From NCBI GenBank assembly GCA_029267795.1, contig JAJUHR010000072.1:1-7999 (forward strand): DNA of 7,999 nt, given 5' to 3'. A program made the translations under genes and the position numbers. The notes beneath the pieces are model-generated. The model worked only from the letters and a program-made list of their open reading frames with translations. It searched no databases and was not told where the DNA came from. Source of the stretch: Planctomycetota bacterium (GTDB lineage Bacteria > Planctomycetota > Phycisphaerae > Phycisphaerales > Phycisphaeraceae). Below are positions 1-5,568 of this stretch, piece by piece; the stretch's first letter is position 1; every line of letters begins with the position of its first letter.

Positions 1-241
1 GCCTCCCCAAACACGACGATAAACCTATAACATAAGAGTTGGCCCAGACGCCCGGTCCCGATTTTCCCGTAGAGCTCGCGGTGCGCACCATCCGTAGGGC
101 GGGGCTTGGCTACGCCGAGGTGAACGCAGGGGGACGCTCGGCGCACTAGCCCTGGCCGAGGATGGCAACCCGCGGCTAAAACACCCGTAGTAAAGCGGGC
201 CTCCGCACCGCCGAAGCAACTTTTTTCCAAGCAGGCCAGCC
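1..241. other. Left-edge non-coding region with decayed repeat modules
   Basis: I see no convincing gene here. Positions 76-112 hold a copy of the intergenic repeat modules found elsewhere in the window: a GTGCGCACCAT word followed by CCGTAGGGCGGGGCTT, whose closing arm has decayed to GGCTACGCC. Positions 163-178 hold GGCAACCCGCGGCTA, the right half of a hairpin that is complete at 6775-6794. A promoter for the kinase should lie here, but I cannot pick out a clear -35/-10 pair. A minus-strand open frame crossing this region is low-complexity and arises from repeat sequence. Confidence 0.5.
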
Positions 242-1918
242 GTGTCCAATTCCGTCCGAATCAGCCTGGCGAACAAGTGCCAGCTCCTTTTTGGCGCCGC
301 GGTGTTGCTGATCATCACCGCCGCGCTGTCCGTCGGCTGGGTCCGCATGCAAACCCTCGTGCGTGAGGGCCAGCAGGAAGCCGCCCAAAAACTCGCGGAG
401 GTCTGGCTCAGCGGCTTCGTCGAGGCCGAAGACGCCGCCTTCGTCCCGCCTCAGCGCCCCATCCAGCCAGGCCAGCGCGATGAGCATGCCACGTTCCGCG
501 CAGTGCCCAAGGCCGACTTCGACCCCGCCATCGCCGACGACCCCTTCTTTGCCGCAGCCTTGGACTACTTCGCCTCCCGCCCCGACCGCCGCCACTTCTT
601 CCGCATGGTCAGCGACGAAGACGGCAAGACCGTCTGCCTCTACGCCCGGGCCGTCCGCGAATCCGACCTCCTACGCCTCCGCCAGGCCAAAGCCCCCATC
701 CCCCCCACAGCCTCAAAGCTCGAGCCCGCCTCCATCCCCAACCCCCTCGAATTCGTCCTGCTGATCTCCCTCCACTCCGACCTGGCCCACCGCCAGCTCA
801 TGCTCAACCGCGTCTACATCGTCGCCGCCGGGCTCCTCGCCGGCCTGCTGGCCATCGGCACGTTCTGGTTCATCACCACCCGCATCATCCTCTCCCCCGT
901 CCGCGTCCTCCGCGACACCGCCGCCAAAATCTCCGAGGGCGACCTGGCCATCCGCTCCGACATCAACACCGGCGACGAGTTCGAACAGCTCTCCGACATG
1001 TTCAACACCATGCTCGAAAACCTCAAACGCAACCAGGACCAGCTCCGCAGCATCAACAAGAGCCTGGACCTGAAACTCGGCGAGCTGGCCGAAGCCAACG
1101 TCACCCTCTACGAGGCCAACAAGATCAAGGGCGAGTTCCTCGCCAACGTCTCCCACGAGCTGCGCACCCCGTTGAACTCGATCATCGGCTTCGCCGAAGT
1201 CCTCGAGGAATCCATCAAGACCGCCCCAGAGCCGGCCAACGAAAAACAGCTCCGCTACGTCAGCAACATCATCGCCTCCAGCCGCCAGCTCCTGGACCTG
1301 ATCAACGACCTGCTGGACCTGGCCAAGATCGAAGCCGGTCGCATGGACGTCCGCGTTAGTTCCCTCAGCGTCGCCGACACCTGCGAGGGCCTGATCAACC
1401 TCATCCGCCCCCAGGCCGAGAAGCGCAACATCAAGCTCACCCTCTCCCTGGAACCCAACATCCCGCTGGTCCAGACCGACGCGGGCAAGTTCCAGCAGAT
1501 CATCTTCAACTTCCTCTCCAACGCCGTGAAGTTCACCCCGCCCGAAGGCTCGGTGACACTCTCCGCCAAGCTCCTGCCAGCCCCCAAAGCCGGCCAGCCC
1601 AGGGAAGGGGCTGAGCCGCCCGCCGAGGTCTGCGTCAGCGTCGCCGACACCGGCCCGGGCATCCCCGTCGATCAGCACGAGCGGATCTTCGAAAAGTTCA
1701 CCCAGCTCGACTCGACCGTCACCCGCGAACACAGCGGCACCGGCCTGGGCCTGACCATCAGCCGCGAACTGGCCCACCTGCTCCAGGGCCGCATCGAGCT
1801 CGAAAGCGACCTCGGCAAGGGCGCCACCTTCAGCCTGATCATCCCCCTTTCCCTCGAACCCAAGACCGTCCCCCTCATGCCCGACCTGGCCGAAACCCCC
1901 AGCACTTCCAAGGCCTAA
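242..1918 (+). CDS. Membrane-bound sensor histidine kinase (HAMP-HisKA-HATPase)
   Basis: A 558-residue two-component sensor kinase that should autophosphorylate on histidine and pass the phosphate to a response regulator not present in this window. Order of parts: TM helix about 14-33; periplasmic sensor about 34-190; TM helix about 191-213; HAMP about 212-264; coiled-coil linker about 258-297; HisKA with the SHELRTP motif (phospho-acceptor His305); HATPase with N-box Asn423/Asn427, G1 box DTGPGI (469-474), FEKF F-box (483-486) and G2 box GTGLGL (499-504). All catalytic motifs are intact and no receiver domain is fused. The GTG start is chosen because the first in-frame Met (residue 36) would delete the first TM helix; a weak AGG lies 6 nt upstream of the GTG. 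The sensor region (FRAVPKADFDP and CLYARAVRE stretches) faintly recalls Tll0287/DUF3365-type sensors but has no CxxCH heme motif. The ligand is unknown. Confidence 0.95.
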   Translation: MSNSVRISLANKCQLLFGAAVLLIITAALSVGWVRMQTLVREGQQEAAQKLAEVWLSGFVEAEDAAFVPPQRPIQPGQRDEHATFRAVPKADFDPAIADDPFFAAALDYFASRPDRRHFFRMVSDEDGKTVCLYARAVRESDLLRLRQAKAPIPPTASKLEPASIPNPLEFVLLISLHSDLAHRQLMLNRVYIVAAGLLAGLLAIGTFWFITTRIILSPVRVLRDTAAKISEGDLAIRSDINTGDEFEQLSDMFNTMLENLKRNQDQLRSINKSLDLKLGELAEANVTLYEANKIKGEFLANVSHELRTPLNSIIGFAEVLEESIKTAPEPANEKQLRYVSNIIASSRQLLDLINDLLDLAKIEAGRMDVRVSSLSVADTCEGLINLIRPQAEKRNIKLTLSLEPNIPLVQTDAGKFQQIIFNFLSNAVKFTPPEGSVTLSAKLLPAPKAGQPREGAEPPAEVCVSVADTGPGIPVDQHERIFEKFTQLDSTVTREHSGTGLGLTISRELAHLLQGRIELESDLGKGATFSLIIPLSLEPKTVPLMPDLAETPSTSKA

Positions 1919-1967
1919 TCGCCCGCGCAATCGGATGGGTGCTTGGTGTTAAGCGCAAATCTGTAGA

Positions 1968-1984
1968 GCAGGTCATCGACCTGC
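1968..1984 (+). terminator. Hairpin downstream of the kinase gene, weak terminator candidate
   Basis: GCAGGTC and GACCTGC form a perfect 7-bp stem around an ATC loop, 49 nt after the kinase stop codon. No T-tract follows, so a classical intrinsic terminator is not supported. It could stabilise the mRNA 3' end or be chance. Confidence 0.25.
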
Positions 1985-1996
1985 CAACGACATTTA

Positions 1997-2020
1997 GCCC
2001 GCCGTGAATACACGGCGGGC
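1997..2020. repeat. Module A hairpin, copy 1
   Basis: GCCCGCCGTG - AATA - CACGGCGGGC, a perfect 10-bp stem with a 4-nt loop, preceded by TTTA. Other copies are at 2123, 3508 and 6678. Confidence 0.85.
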
Positions 2021-2026
2021 CCGTAG

Positions 2027-2045
2027 GGCGGGCCTTCGGCCCGCC
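2027..2045. repeat. Module B hairpin (GGCGGGCC variant), copy 1
   Basis: GGCGGGCC - TTC - GGCCCGCC, a perfect 8-bp stem preceded by CGTAG. It directly follows a module A hairpin. Confidence 0.8.
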
Positions 2046-2087
2046 GAATCCTTCTTCGTAGGGCGCCGCTGTGCGCACCATTCGTAG

Positions 2088-2113
2088 GGCGGGTCAATCG
2101 CAGTGGACCCGCC
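2088..2113. repeat. GGCGGGTC hairpin module
   Basis: GGCGGGTC (2088-2095) and GACCCGCC (2106-2113) form a perfect 8-bp stem with a 10-nt loop, AATCGCAGTG. Relatives lie at 3669-3692 (GCGGGTCAAGCGCAGCGGACC) and, inverted, at about 6594-6619. Confidence 0.75.
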
Positions 2114-2117
2114 GCTT

Positions 2118-2186
2118 ATTTAGCCCGCCGTGAACACACGGCGGGCTCGTATAGATCCCGCTCGGGTGCCTGGGGCTAAGCGCAGC
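2118..2186. repeat. 69-bp direct repeat, left copy
   Basis: This stretch matches 3503-3571 over 69 bp without gaps and with four substitutions (at 2128, 2147, 2158 and 2165). It contains module A plus the linker GTATAGATC and the start of the TGGGGCTAAGCGCAGC unit, so several modules have been duplicated together as one block. Confidence 0.85.
2123..2146. repeat. Module A hairpin, copy 2
   Basis: GCCCGCCGTG - AACA - CACGGCGGGC, a perfect 10-bp stem preceded by ATTTA. Confidence 0.85.
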
Positions 2187-2193
2187 CTCGTAG

Positions 2194-2210
2194 GGTCCGC
2201 TGTGCGGACC
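2194..2210. repeat. GGTCCGC hairpin module
   Basis: GGTCCGC - TGT - GCGGACC, a perfect 7-bp stem directly after a TAG of the CGTAGGG joint. The copy at about 3641-3659 (GGTGCGTTGTGCGTACC) is imperfect, and a related GTGCGCACC word occurs at 2071-2079 and about 81-89. Confidence 0.65.
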
Positions 2211-2218
2211 ATTCGTAG

Positions 2219-2237
2219 GGCGGGGCTTTGCCCCGCC
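2219..2237. repeat. Module B hairpin (GGCGGGGC variant), copy 2
   Basis: GGCGGGGC - TTT - GCCCCGCC, a perfect 8-bp stem. Other GGCGGGGC copies lie at 3480-3498 and 6711-6729. Confidence 0.8.
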
Positions 2238-2250
2238 ACTCATTGATGTC

Positions 2251-2359
2251 GGGTGCCTGGGGCTAAGCGCAGCGTGCCCCAGCCGGTGCCGTCAACCCCA
2301 ACAGCCGCGGGTGGCAACCCTCGGCCGGGTGGCTGGGGCAGAGCGGAGCGATGCCCCGG
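2251..2359. repeat. Composite C element: two TGGGGC hairpins around a GC-rich spacer
   Basis: Hairpin C1 is CTGGGGC (2257-2263) with GCCCCAG (2276-2282) and a 12-nt loop. Hairpin C2 is GGGGCA (2335-2340) with TGCCCC (2352-2357). The spacer carries a CCGCGGG..CCCTCGG near-palindrome (about 2304-2324). The same C1-spacer-C2 order occurs inverted at 6382-6469 with a shorter spacer, so the pair behaves as one unit. C1 and C2 also occur separately in island 2. Confidence 0.75.
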
Positions 2360-2390
2360 AACAAACCGCTGCAAAAGCCTGGTCCAACCC

Positions 2391-3455
2391 TCACGGAATC
2401 CCCCGCACGATCGCCGGCCCCACCAACCGGGTCACCCACACCGGCAGCCTCTGCCACACCGCCACCCGCCGCCGGTTCTTCGGGCTCTCCGGCCGCATAT
2501 CACCTAAATCCCCACACCTTAGGTGATACTGCCAGACCGTCGGCTGCGGCTGAGCACCCCACTGCTTCTTGAACCGATACGTCCCCGAATCCACCGTCGA
2601 TCGGCCAAAGTCAAACTCCCGACTCCCACGCTCCACCGCCCGCGCCAGCAACCGGTAGTACATCCACATGTTCGCGTTCGTATGGTTGTACGCCCGCAGG
2701 CTGCTGGCCGAGGGAACCTGCGTCACCCCGGGGTCGTGCACCAGCAAAGCCCCCGCCATCGGCCGACCCCCGCAATCCACCACCGCCAGCTCCGCCCGGT
2801 CGCTCAGCCACCGCACGATCGCCTCGAACAACCTCCGGGGATACACCGGCGTGCCCAGGTCGCGCATGTTCACCGCAAACACACGGTAAAAGTCATCGAC
2901 CAATTCCCGCCCGCCCCAACGGATCGTCAGCCCCGTCCCATCGCCTTTGCGAACCAGGTTGCGTACCTTGCTCGGGATCGCCCTCCAAAGCTCCTCCGGC
3001 GTCTGCGGAAGCGGCAGCACCATGCGCACCTTTTCGCCACGCGTCGCATTGAAAGCCCGGTGCTGCGAGCAAACCCCGCCCTGCCGCAACTCCAGGTACC
3101 GCACGTCGAGTTCCTCCGACAACTCCACCGCTTGTTCGATCAACTCCGACGCAACCTCCGCGTCATCAGCGACCACGCCGGCCCGGTTCAAGTATGGCAA
3201 ACTCACCAGAAACCGCCCGAACAACCGGCTCCTCACCAGCGCCAGCGGAAGGTAACCCCGGATCTCCTCCCCGCCAGCAGACCCGTTCCTGCCAGCCACC
3301 AGCGCGATCGGCCTGTGCCCCAGGCCCTCCCGCAGCACCTCTAGCCAGCGCGGGTCGTGCTCACCGCTCGCACCAGCCCGGGCGCCCGCACGCGCCAAGT
3401 ACCCTTCGAGCCGTTGCCTCCAAACCTCGTCGAGCCGCTCAACAACCTGGATCAA
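2391..3455 (-). CDS. FemAB-like GNAT-fold protein of the exosortase/PEP-CTERM type
   Basis: A 354-residue protein matching the PEP-CTERM-associated FemAB family: two GNAT-like halves, normally about 340-360 residues. The hallmark block is near the C-terminus, FGRSTVDSGTYRFKKQWG at 283-300, followed by AQPQPTVWQY and a tail ending LPVWVTRLVGPAIVRGIP. The mid-protein segment SKVRNLVRKG (162-171) is also family-typical. FemAB relatives transfer aminoacyl groups in cell-wall synthesis; the PEP-CTERM branch sits in exopolysaccharide/exosortase loci and its exact substrate is, to my knowledge, unsettled. No exosortase lies in this window. The TTG start at 3455 is chosen because GGAGGT sits 6 nt upstream; a longer frame reaching 3500 would translate repeat hairpin sequence. 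It follows the acyltransferase on the same strand after a 320-bp repeat-filled gap, so it may be transcribed separately. Family is confident; substrate is not. Confidence 0.9.
   Translation of the reverse strand: MIQVVERLDEVWRQRLEGYLARAGARAGASGEHDPRWLEVLREGLGHRPIALVAGRNGSAGGEEIRGYLPLALVRSRLFGRFLVSLPYLNRAGVVADDAEVASELIEQAVELSEELDVRYLELRQGGVCSQHRAFNATRGEKVRMVLPLPQTPEELWRAIPSKVRNLVRKGDGTGLTIRWGGRELVDDFYRVFAVNMRDLGTPVYPRRLFEAIVRWLSDRAELAVVDCGGRPMAGALLVHDPGVTQVPSASSLRAYNHTNANMWMYYRLLARAVERGSREFDFGRSTVDSGTYRFKKQWGAQPQPTVWQYHLRCGDLGDMRPESPKNRRRVAVWQRLPVWVTRLVGPAIVRGIP
2498..2528. repeat. Perfect 10-bp inverted repeat inside the FemAB gene
   Basis: TATCACCTAA (2498-2507) and TTAGGTGATA (2519-2528) are perfect inverted copies around an 11-nt spacer. 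In the gene they encode residues about 310-320 (YHLRCGDLGDM), using codons such as CTA, AGG and TTA that are out of character with the GC-rich third positions around them. A related ATATCGCCTAAGAT word occurs at 5654-5667. The function is unknown. Confidence 0.7.
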
Positions 3456-3461
3456 GCCAGC

Positions 3462-3467
3462 ACCTCC
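3462..3467 (-). promoter_or_regulatory. Shine-Dalgarno site that fixes the FemAB start
   Basis: Read on the minus strand this is GGAGGT, a near-perfect ribosome binding site, 6 nt before the TTG at 3455. It decides the start in favour of TTG over upstream frames that run into the repeat. Confidence 0.7.
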
Positions 3468-3479
3468 GCCAGTGCGTAA

Positions 3480-3498
3480 GGCGGGGCTTCGCCCCGCC
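3480..3498. repeat. Module B hairpin (GGCGGGGC variant), copy 3
   Basis: GGCGGGGC - TTC - GCCCCGCC, a perfect 8-bp stem just upstream of the FemAB ribosome binding site. Confidence 0.8.
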
Positions 3499-3502
3499 AA
3501 TC

Positions 3503-3571
3503 ATTTAGCCCGTCGTGAACACACGGCGGGCCCGTATAGATCTCGCTCGCGTGCCTGGGGCTAAGCGCAGC
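3503..3571. repeat. 69-bp direct repeat, right copy
   Basis: This is the partner of 2118-2186, offset by exactly 1385 bp, with four substitutions. The two copies flank the FemAB gene in direct orientation. Confidence 0.85.
3508..3531. repeat. Module A hairpin, copy 3
   Basis: GCCCGTCGTG - AACA - CACGGCGGGC. One C-to-T change leaves a G-T (G-U in RNA) pair, so the stem is kept. Confidence 0.8.
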
Positions 3572-3580
3572 GTGCCCCAG
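3555..3580. repeat. Hairpin C1 alone
   Basis: CTGGGGC (3555-3561) pairs with GCCCCAG (3574-3580) around TAAGCGCAGCGT. The loop is identical to the one at 2264-2275. Confidence 0.75.
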
Positions 3581-3609
3581 TCGGTACCATTGACCTAACA
3601 GGGTCGTAG

Positions 3610-3628
3610 GGCGGGCCTTTGGCCCGCC
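3610..3628. repeat. Module B hairpin (GGCGGGCC variant), copy 4
   Basis: GGCGGGCC - TTT - GGCCCGCC, preceded by CGTAG and followed by a CGTAGGG joint at 3638. Confidence 0.8.
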
Positions 3629-3720
3629 GGACCCTTTCGTAGGGTGCGTTGTGCGTACCTTCTTGTAGAGCGGGTCAAGCGCAGCGGACCCCCCCACTTT
3701 TATTTAGCGCTCGGGTGCCT

Positions 3721-3743
3721 GGGGCAGAGCGAAGCGATGCCCC
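3721..3743. repeat. Hairpin C2 alone, downstream of the acyltransferase gene
   Basis: GGGGCA (3721-3726) pairs with TGCCCC (3738-3743). The 34 bp around it nearly match 2334-2367, including the trailing CGGAACAAA. It begins 33 bp after the acyltransferase stop codon but has no T-tract, so terminator activity is uncertain. Confidence 0.7.
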
Positions 3744-3775
3744 GGAACAAATCCAAACCCGTTCCTCGTTCAATC

Positions 3776-4351
3776 TCACAACACCTCCGCTGGAACCCCA
3801 CCCACCTTGGTGCCCGCTGACACGGGTTTGACCACTACCGCCCCCGCTCCGACCACCGCCCCCGAGCCCACGTCCGCCATCACGATCGCACCCGCCCCGA
3901 TCCACGCCCCGCGGCCGACCGTCACCTGCGAAAAAACCTGGGACCGGTCGCGCCAAACCCCGCAAGACCCATCTTCAACCGCGTCCCCGGGCCGCCCGTG
4001 TTGATGCCGGCCGCTGAGCACCTGCACCCCGTCGGCCAGCATCACCTCATCCTCAAGCACCGCCAGACCAATCGAACAAAACCGACCGATGTAGACACGA
4101 TCCCCGATCCTCGCCTGCGGCTTGCTGAACACGCTCATGAACCCGAAATACACATCCCGCCCGACGCCCCCCAGCACCCGCCGGTAAAACGCCTGCCGGA
4201 CATATACCCCCAGAATCCCGGGGATCCTCGCCACAGCCTCGCTGCACAGTGTCATCGCGTGTTCGTGGCCCAGTGTGGCCCGCACGACCACGTACCCGAT
4301 CAGGTACGGGATCGCCAGCATCAACCCCAGCACGTGGCCGATCCACTTCAT
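3776..4351 (-). CDS. Hexapeptide-repeat acyltransferase (left-handed beta-helix family)
   Basis: A 191-residue protein of the LbH/WcaF-like O-acetyltransferase type, which commonly uses acetyl-CoA to acylate a sugar during polysaccharide or glycan synthesis. A hydrophobic N-terminus (about 8-24) suggests membrane contact. The hexapeptide coil region starts about 80 (IGDRVYIGRFCSIG) and returns at about 143-176 (VTVGRGAWIGAGAIV, then VGSGAVVGAGAVVV). The loop SGRHQHG (113-119) carries candidate catalytic histidines, His115 and His117. The ending VGGVPAEVL is typical of the family. The ATG overlaps the glycosyltransferase stop as ATGA, so translation is coupled and both products probably act on the same glycan. 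A G8 run immediately upstream may act as a G-rich ribosome binding site. The acyl group and acceptor cannot be read from the sequence. Confidence 0.88.
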   Translation of the reverse strand: MKWIGHVLGLMLAIPYLIGYVVVRATLGHEHAMTLCSEAVARIPGILGVYVRQAFYRRVLGGVGRDVYFGFMSVFSKPQARIGDRVYIGRFCSIGLAVLEDEVMLADGVQVLSGRHQHGRPGDAVEDGSCGVWRDRSQVFSQVTVGRGAWIGAGAIVMADVGSGAVVGAGAVVVKPVSAGTKVGGVPAEVL

Positions 4352-5568
4352 GCTGCCCCCCCCAGCAGCATCGCCTCGAATTGCCGGGCCTTCTCATCCC
4401 ACGACTCCAGCGCCAAGCGCCGCCGGGCTGCAGCCTGGTGGGGGGGTAACCCGGATTCCGCCCGCTCCCCCACGAGCCGCGCGAATTCCGCCGCGCTCGA
4501 TACCACGTCCGCCGCGTCGGCCCATAGCCGCGTCGCAGGCAGGTCCCGCGCCACCACCGGCTTGCCCGTCGCCAGGTACTCCTTGAACTTCAGCGGCTGC
4601 ATCGCCCGCGTCACCGGCAGGTCGGCATACGGCATCACCAGCACGTCCGCGGCAGCGGCAACCCAGGGTAAATCCTCGTACCGCACCGGACCGGGCATCA
4701 CCACGCCAGCCAGGGATGTCACCGCTGGGTCTGGTGACTGCTTGGGCCCGATAAGCACCAACGTCCCTATCCCGCCCATGCCGTTAGCCACCGCCCGGCA
4801 CCAATCCGTGTCTAAACGCCGGTCGATCAAACCCCAAAACACCACCAGCGGCCGGGCACACGCCGCCCACGCGGGCAACCCCGCACTCCCGTGCGAAGCC
4901 CCCACGTCGCCCCACAGATGCAGGTCGATCCCGTGCGATAGCAGCTCGATACCCCGCCTTAGCCGCGATAGCCGCGACCGCAGCTCCTCCGACACCGCCA
5001 CCACTTGGTCCACCCGGCTGACCAGCCGGCGTTCCAGCGTCTGCATCACCCGCCCGTCCAGCCCCGGCCAAACCGAAAAATCGTCCGGGCAGTAGTACAC
5101 CCAACGGTCCACGTCGATCCGGCCCACGAGGTCCGCGGCGATCGGCACGGTCGCCACCGCGACCCGTCTTTCACCCGGCTGCCGCGGCCCCAAGGCCCGG
5201 TTCACCCCCCGGCTGACTAGGCCCGCGTTCAGCTTCTGCTGCCAACCGCGGCGAAACCCCGGCCACATGACCGGCCCGATAACCTCGGGCCCACCCGCCC
5301 CACGATTCGCTTCGATCGCGTGCAGCCGATCCGCAGGGGGGTTTCGACCATTGGGCCGGACCCAATCGGTCAGTTTCGCCAAGGCTTTGCCCATGTCCTC
5401 GCGGGTCAGCCGCGGCAGGCGGGTCCCGATCGTGTTCACCCATAGCGTGCGATACCGCGGCAGCAGCCTGCGGACCAAGTGCTGGCAGCTGGAGGGGTGC
5501 CGACCCCAGTCGTCCGAGAAGACGACCAAAGTCGTGCGATTGGCGACGAAATCGATACGATCACCCAT
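4348..5568 (-). CDS. GT4-like glycosyltransferase of a polysaccharide locus
   Basis: A 406-residue GT-B-fold glycosyltransferase, probably cytoplasmic, that should move a sugar from a nucleotide-sugar donor to a glycan or lipid-linked acceptor. The N-terminal half has FSDDWGRHPSSCQHL (17-31), which resembles TuaH-like transferases, then YYCPDDFSVWPG (158-169), VVAVSEELRSRL (189-200) and HGIDLHLW (212-219). The C-terminal donor half has LVVFWGLIDRR (241-251), ADVLVMPY (307-314) and PLKFKEYLATGKPVVA (325-340), the last typical of GT4 donor-binding ends. The ATG at 5568 is preferred; an in-frame GTG at 5616 would add 16 residues (MLGTGVVPIPLFRRHS) that do not look conserved. Neither has a strong ribosome binding site. 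It is the first gene of the pair with the acyltransferase. Donor and linkage are not predictable here. Confidence 0.88.
   Translation of the reverse strand: MGDRIDFVANRTTLVVFSDDWGRHPSSCQHLVRRLLPRYRTLWVNTIGTRLPRLTREDMGKALAKLTDWVRPNGRNPPADRLHAIEANRGAGGPEVIGPVMWPGFRRGWQQKLNAGLVSRGVNRALGPRQPGERRVAVATVPIAADLVGRIDVDRWVYYCPDDFSVWPGLDGRVMQTLERRLVSRVDQVVAVSEELRSRLSRLRRGIELLSHGIDLHLWGDVGASHGSAGLPAWAACARPLVVFWGLIDRRLDTDWCRAVANGMGGIGTLVLIGPKQSPDPAVTSLAGVVMPGPVRYEDLPWVAAAADVLVMPYADLPVTRAMQPLKFKEYLATGKPVVARDLPATRLWADAADVVSSAAEFARLVGERAESGLPPHQAAARRRLALESWDEKARQFEAMLLGGAA
4356..4363 (-). other. G8 homopolymer at the glycosyltransferase/acyltransferase junction
   Basis: Eight consecutive G on the coding strand, within the last codons of the glycosyltransferase and ending 4 nt before the acyltransferase ATG. 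It may serve as a G-rich ribosome binding site. It is also a slippage-prone run: a -1 shift would enter the acyltransferase frame with no intervening stop. Confidence 0.8.

Larger units (their letters stand above)
1934..2367. repeat. Repeat island 1: mosaic of short palindromic modules
   Basis: The gap between the convergent kinase and FemAB genes is nearly all repeat modules joined end to end, often at a CGTAGGG word (2022, 2057, 2083, 2189, 2214). Order: a decayed GGGTGC..TAAGCGCA copy (1934-1957); GCCCGCCGTG hairpin (1997-2020); GGCGGGCC hairpin (2027-2045); a GTGCGCACC module; GGCGGGTC hairpin (2088-2113); a second GCCCGCCGTG hairpin (2123-2146); a TGGGGCTAAGCGCAGC unit; GGTCCGC hairpin (2194-2210); GGCGGGGC hairpin (2219-2237); and a larger composite (2251-2359). 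The island ends 24 bp before the FemAB stop codon. Short open frames inside it are repeat translations and were not annotated. Confidence 0.85.
3475..3533. repeat. 59-bp inverted repeat, left copy
   Basis: This block (module B then module A) is present in reverse orientation at 6676-6734, gap-free over 59 bp with four differences. The two copies bracket about 3.1 kb containing the acyltransferase, glycosyltransferase and nuoB genes. Confidence 0.85.
3456..3775. repeat. Repeat island 2 between the acyltransferase and FemAB genes
   Basis: A 320-bp gap with no gene of its own. It holds module B (3480-3498), module A (3508-3531), hairpin C1 (3555-3580), a GGCGGGCC module B variant (3610-3628), an imperfect GGTGCGT module (3641-3659), a GCGGGTC..GGACC module (3669-3692) and hairpin C2 (3721-3743). 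Orientation is the same as island 1. The first hairpin ends 25 bp upstream of the FemAB start codon, so it probably lies in that gene's mRNA leader; C2 lies 33 bp past the acyltransferase stop codon. Confidence 0.85.

Noticed and set aside
713..1930. Long minus-strand open frame opposite the kinase
   Set aside because: It is the antisense shadow of a clearly conserved kinase; its Gly/Val/Asp-rich translation has no domain features.
1934..2367. CRISPR array
   Set aside because: Repeats are palindromic, mixed in type and unevenly spaced, with no regular spacers and no cas genes.
2253..2572. Small open frames in repeat islands with recurrent peptides such as GAERSDAPEQ and ALSPRHP
   Set aside because: The shared peptides are translations of repeat modules in several gaps and frames, not evidence of a protein family.
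2523..3344. Plus-strand open frame opposite FemAB
   Set aside because: Arg/Pro/His-rich shadow; the opposite strand has the family motifs and a strong ribosome binding site.
2118..3571. Insertion sequence bounded by repeats around FemAB
   Set aside because: No transposase, no terminal inverted repeats at the gene edges and no visible target-site duplication.
3998..5095. 365-codon plus-strand open frame over the acyltransferase and glycosyltransferase
   Set aside because: It spans two real minus-strand genes and their overlap, and its translation is low-complexity with many His, Pro, Arg and Ser.
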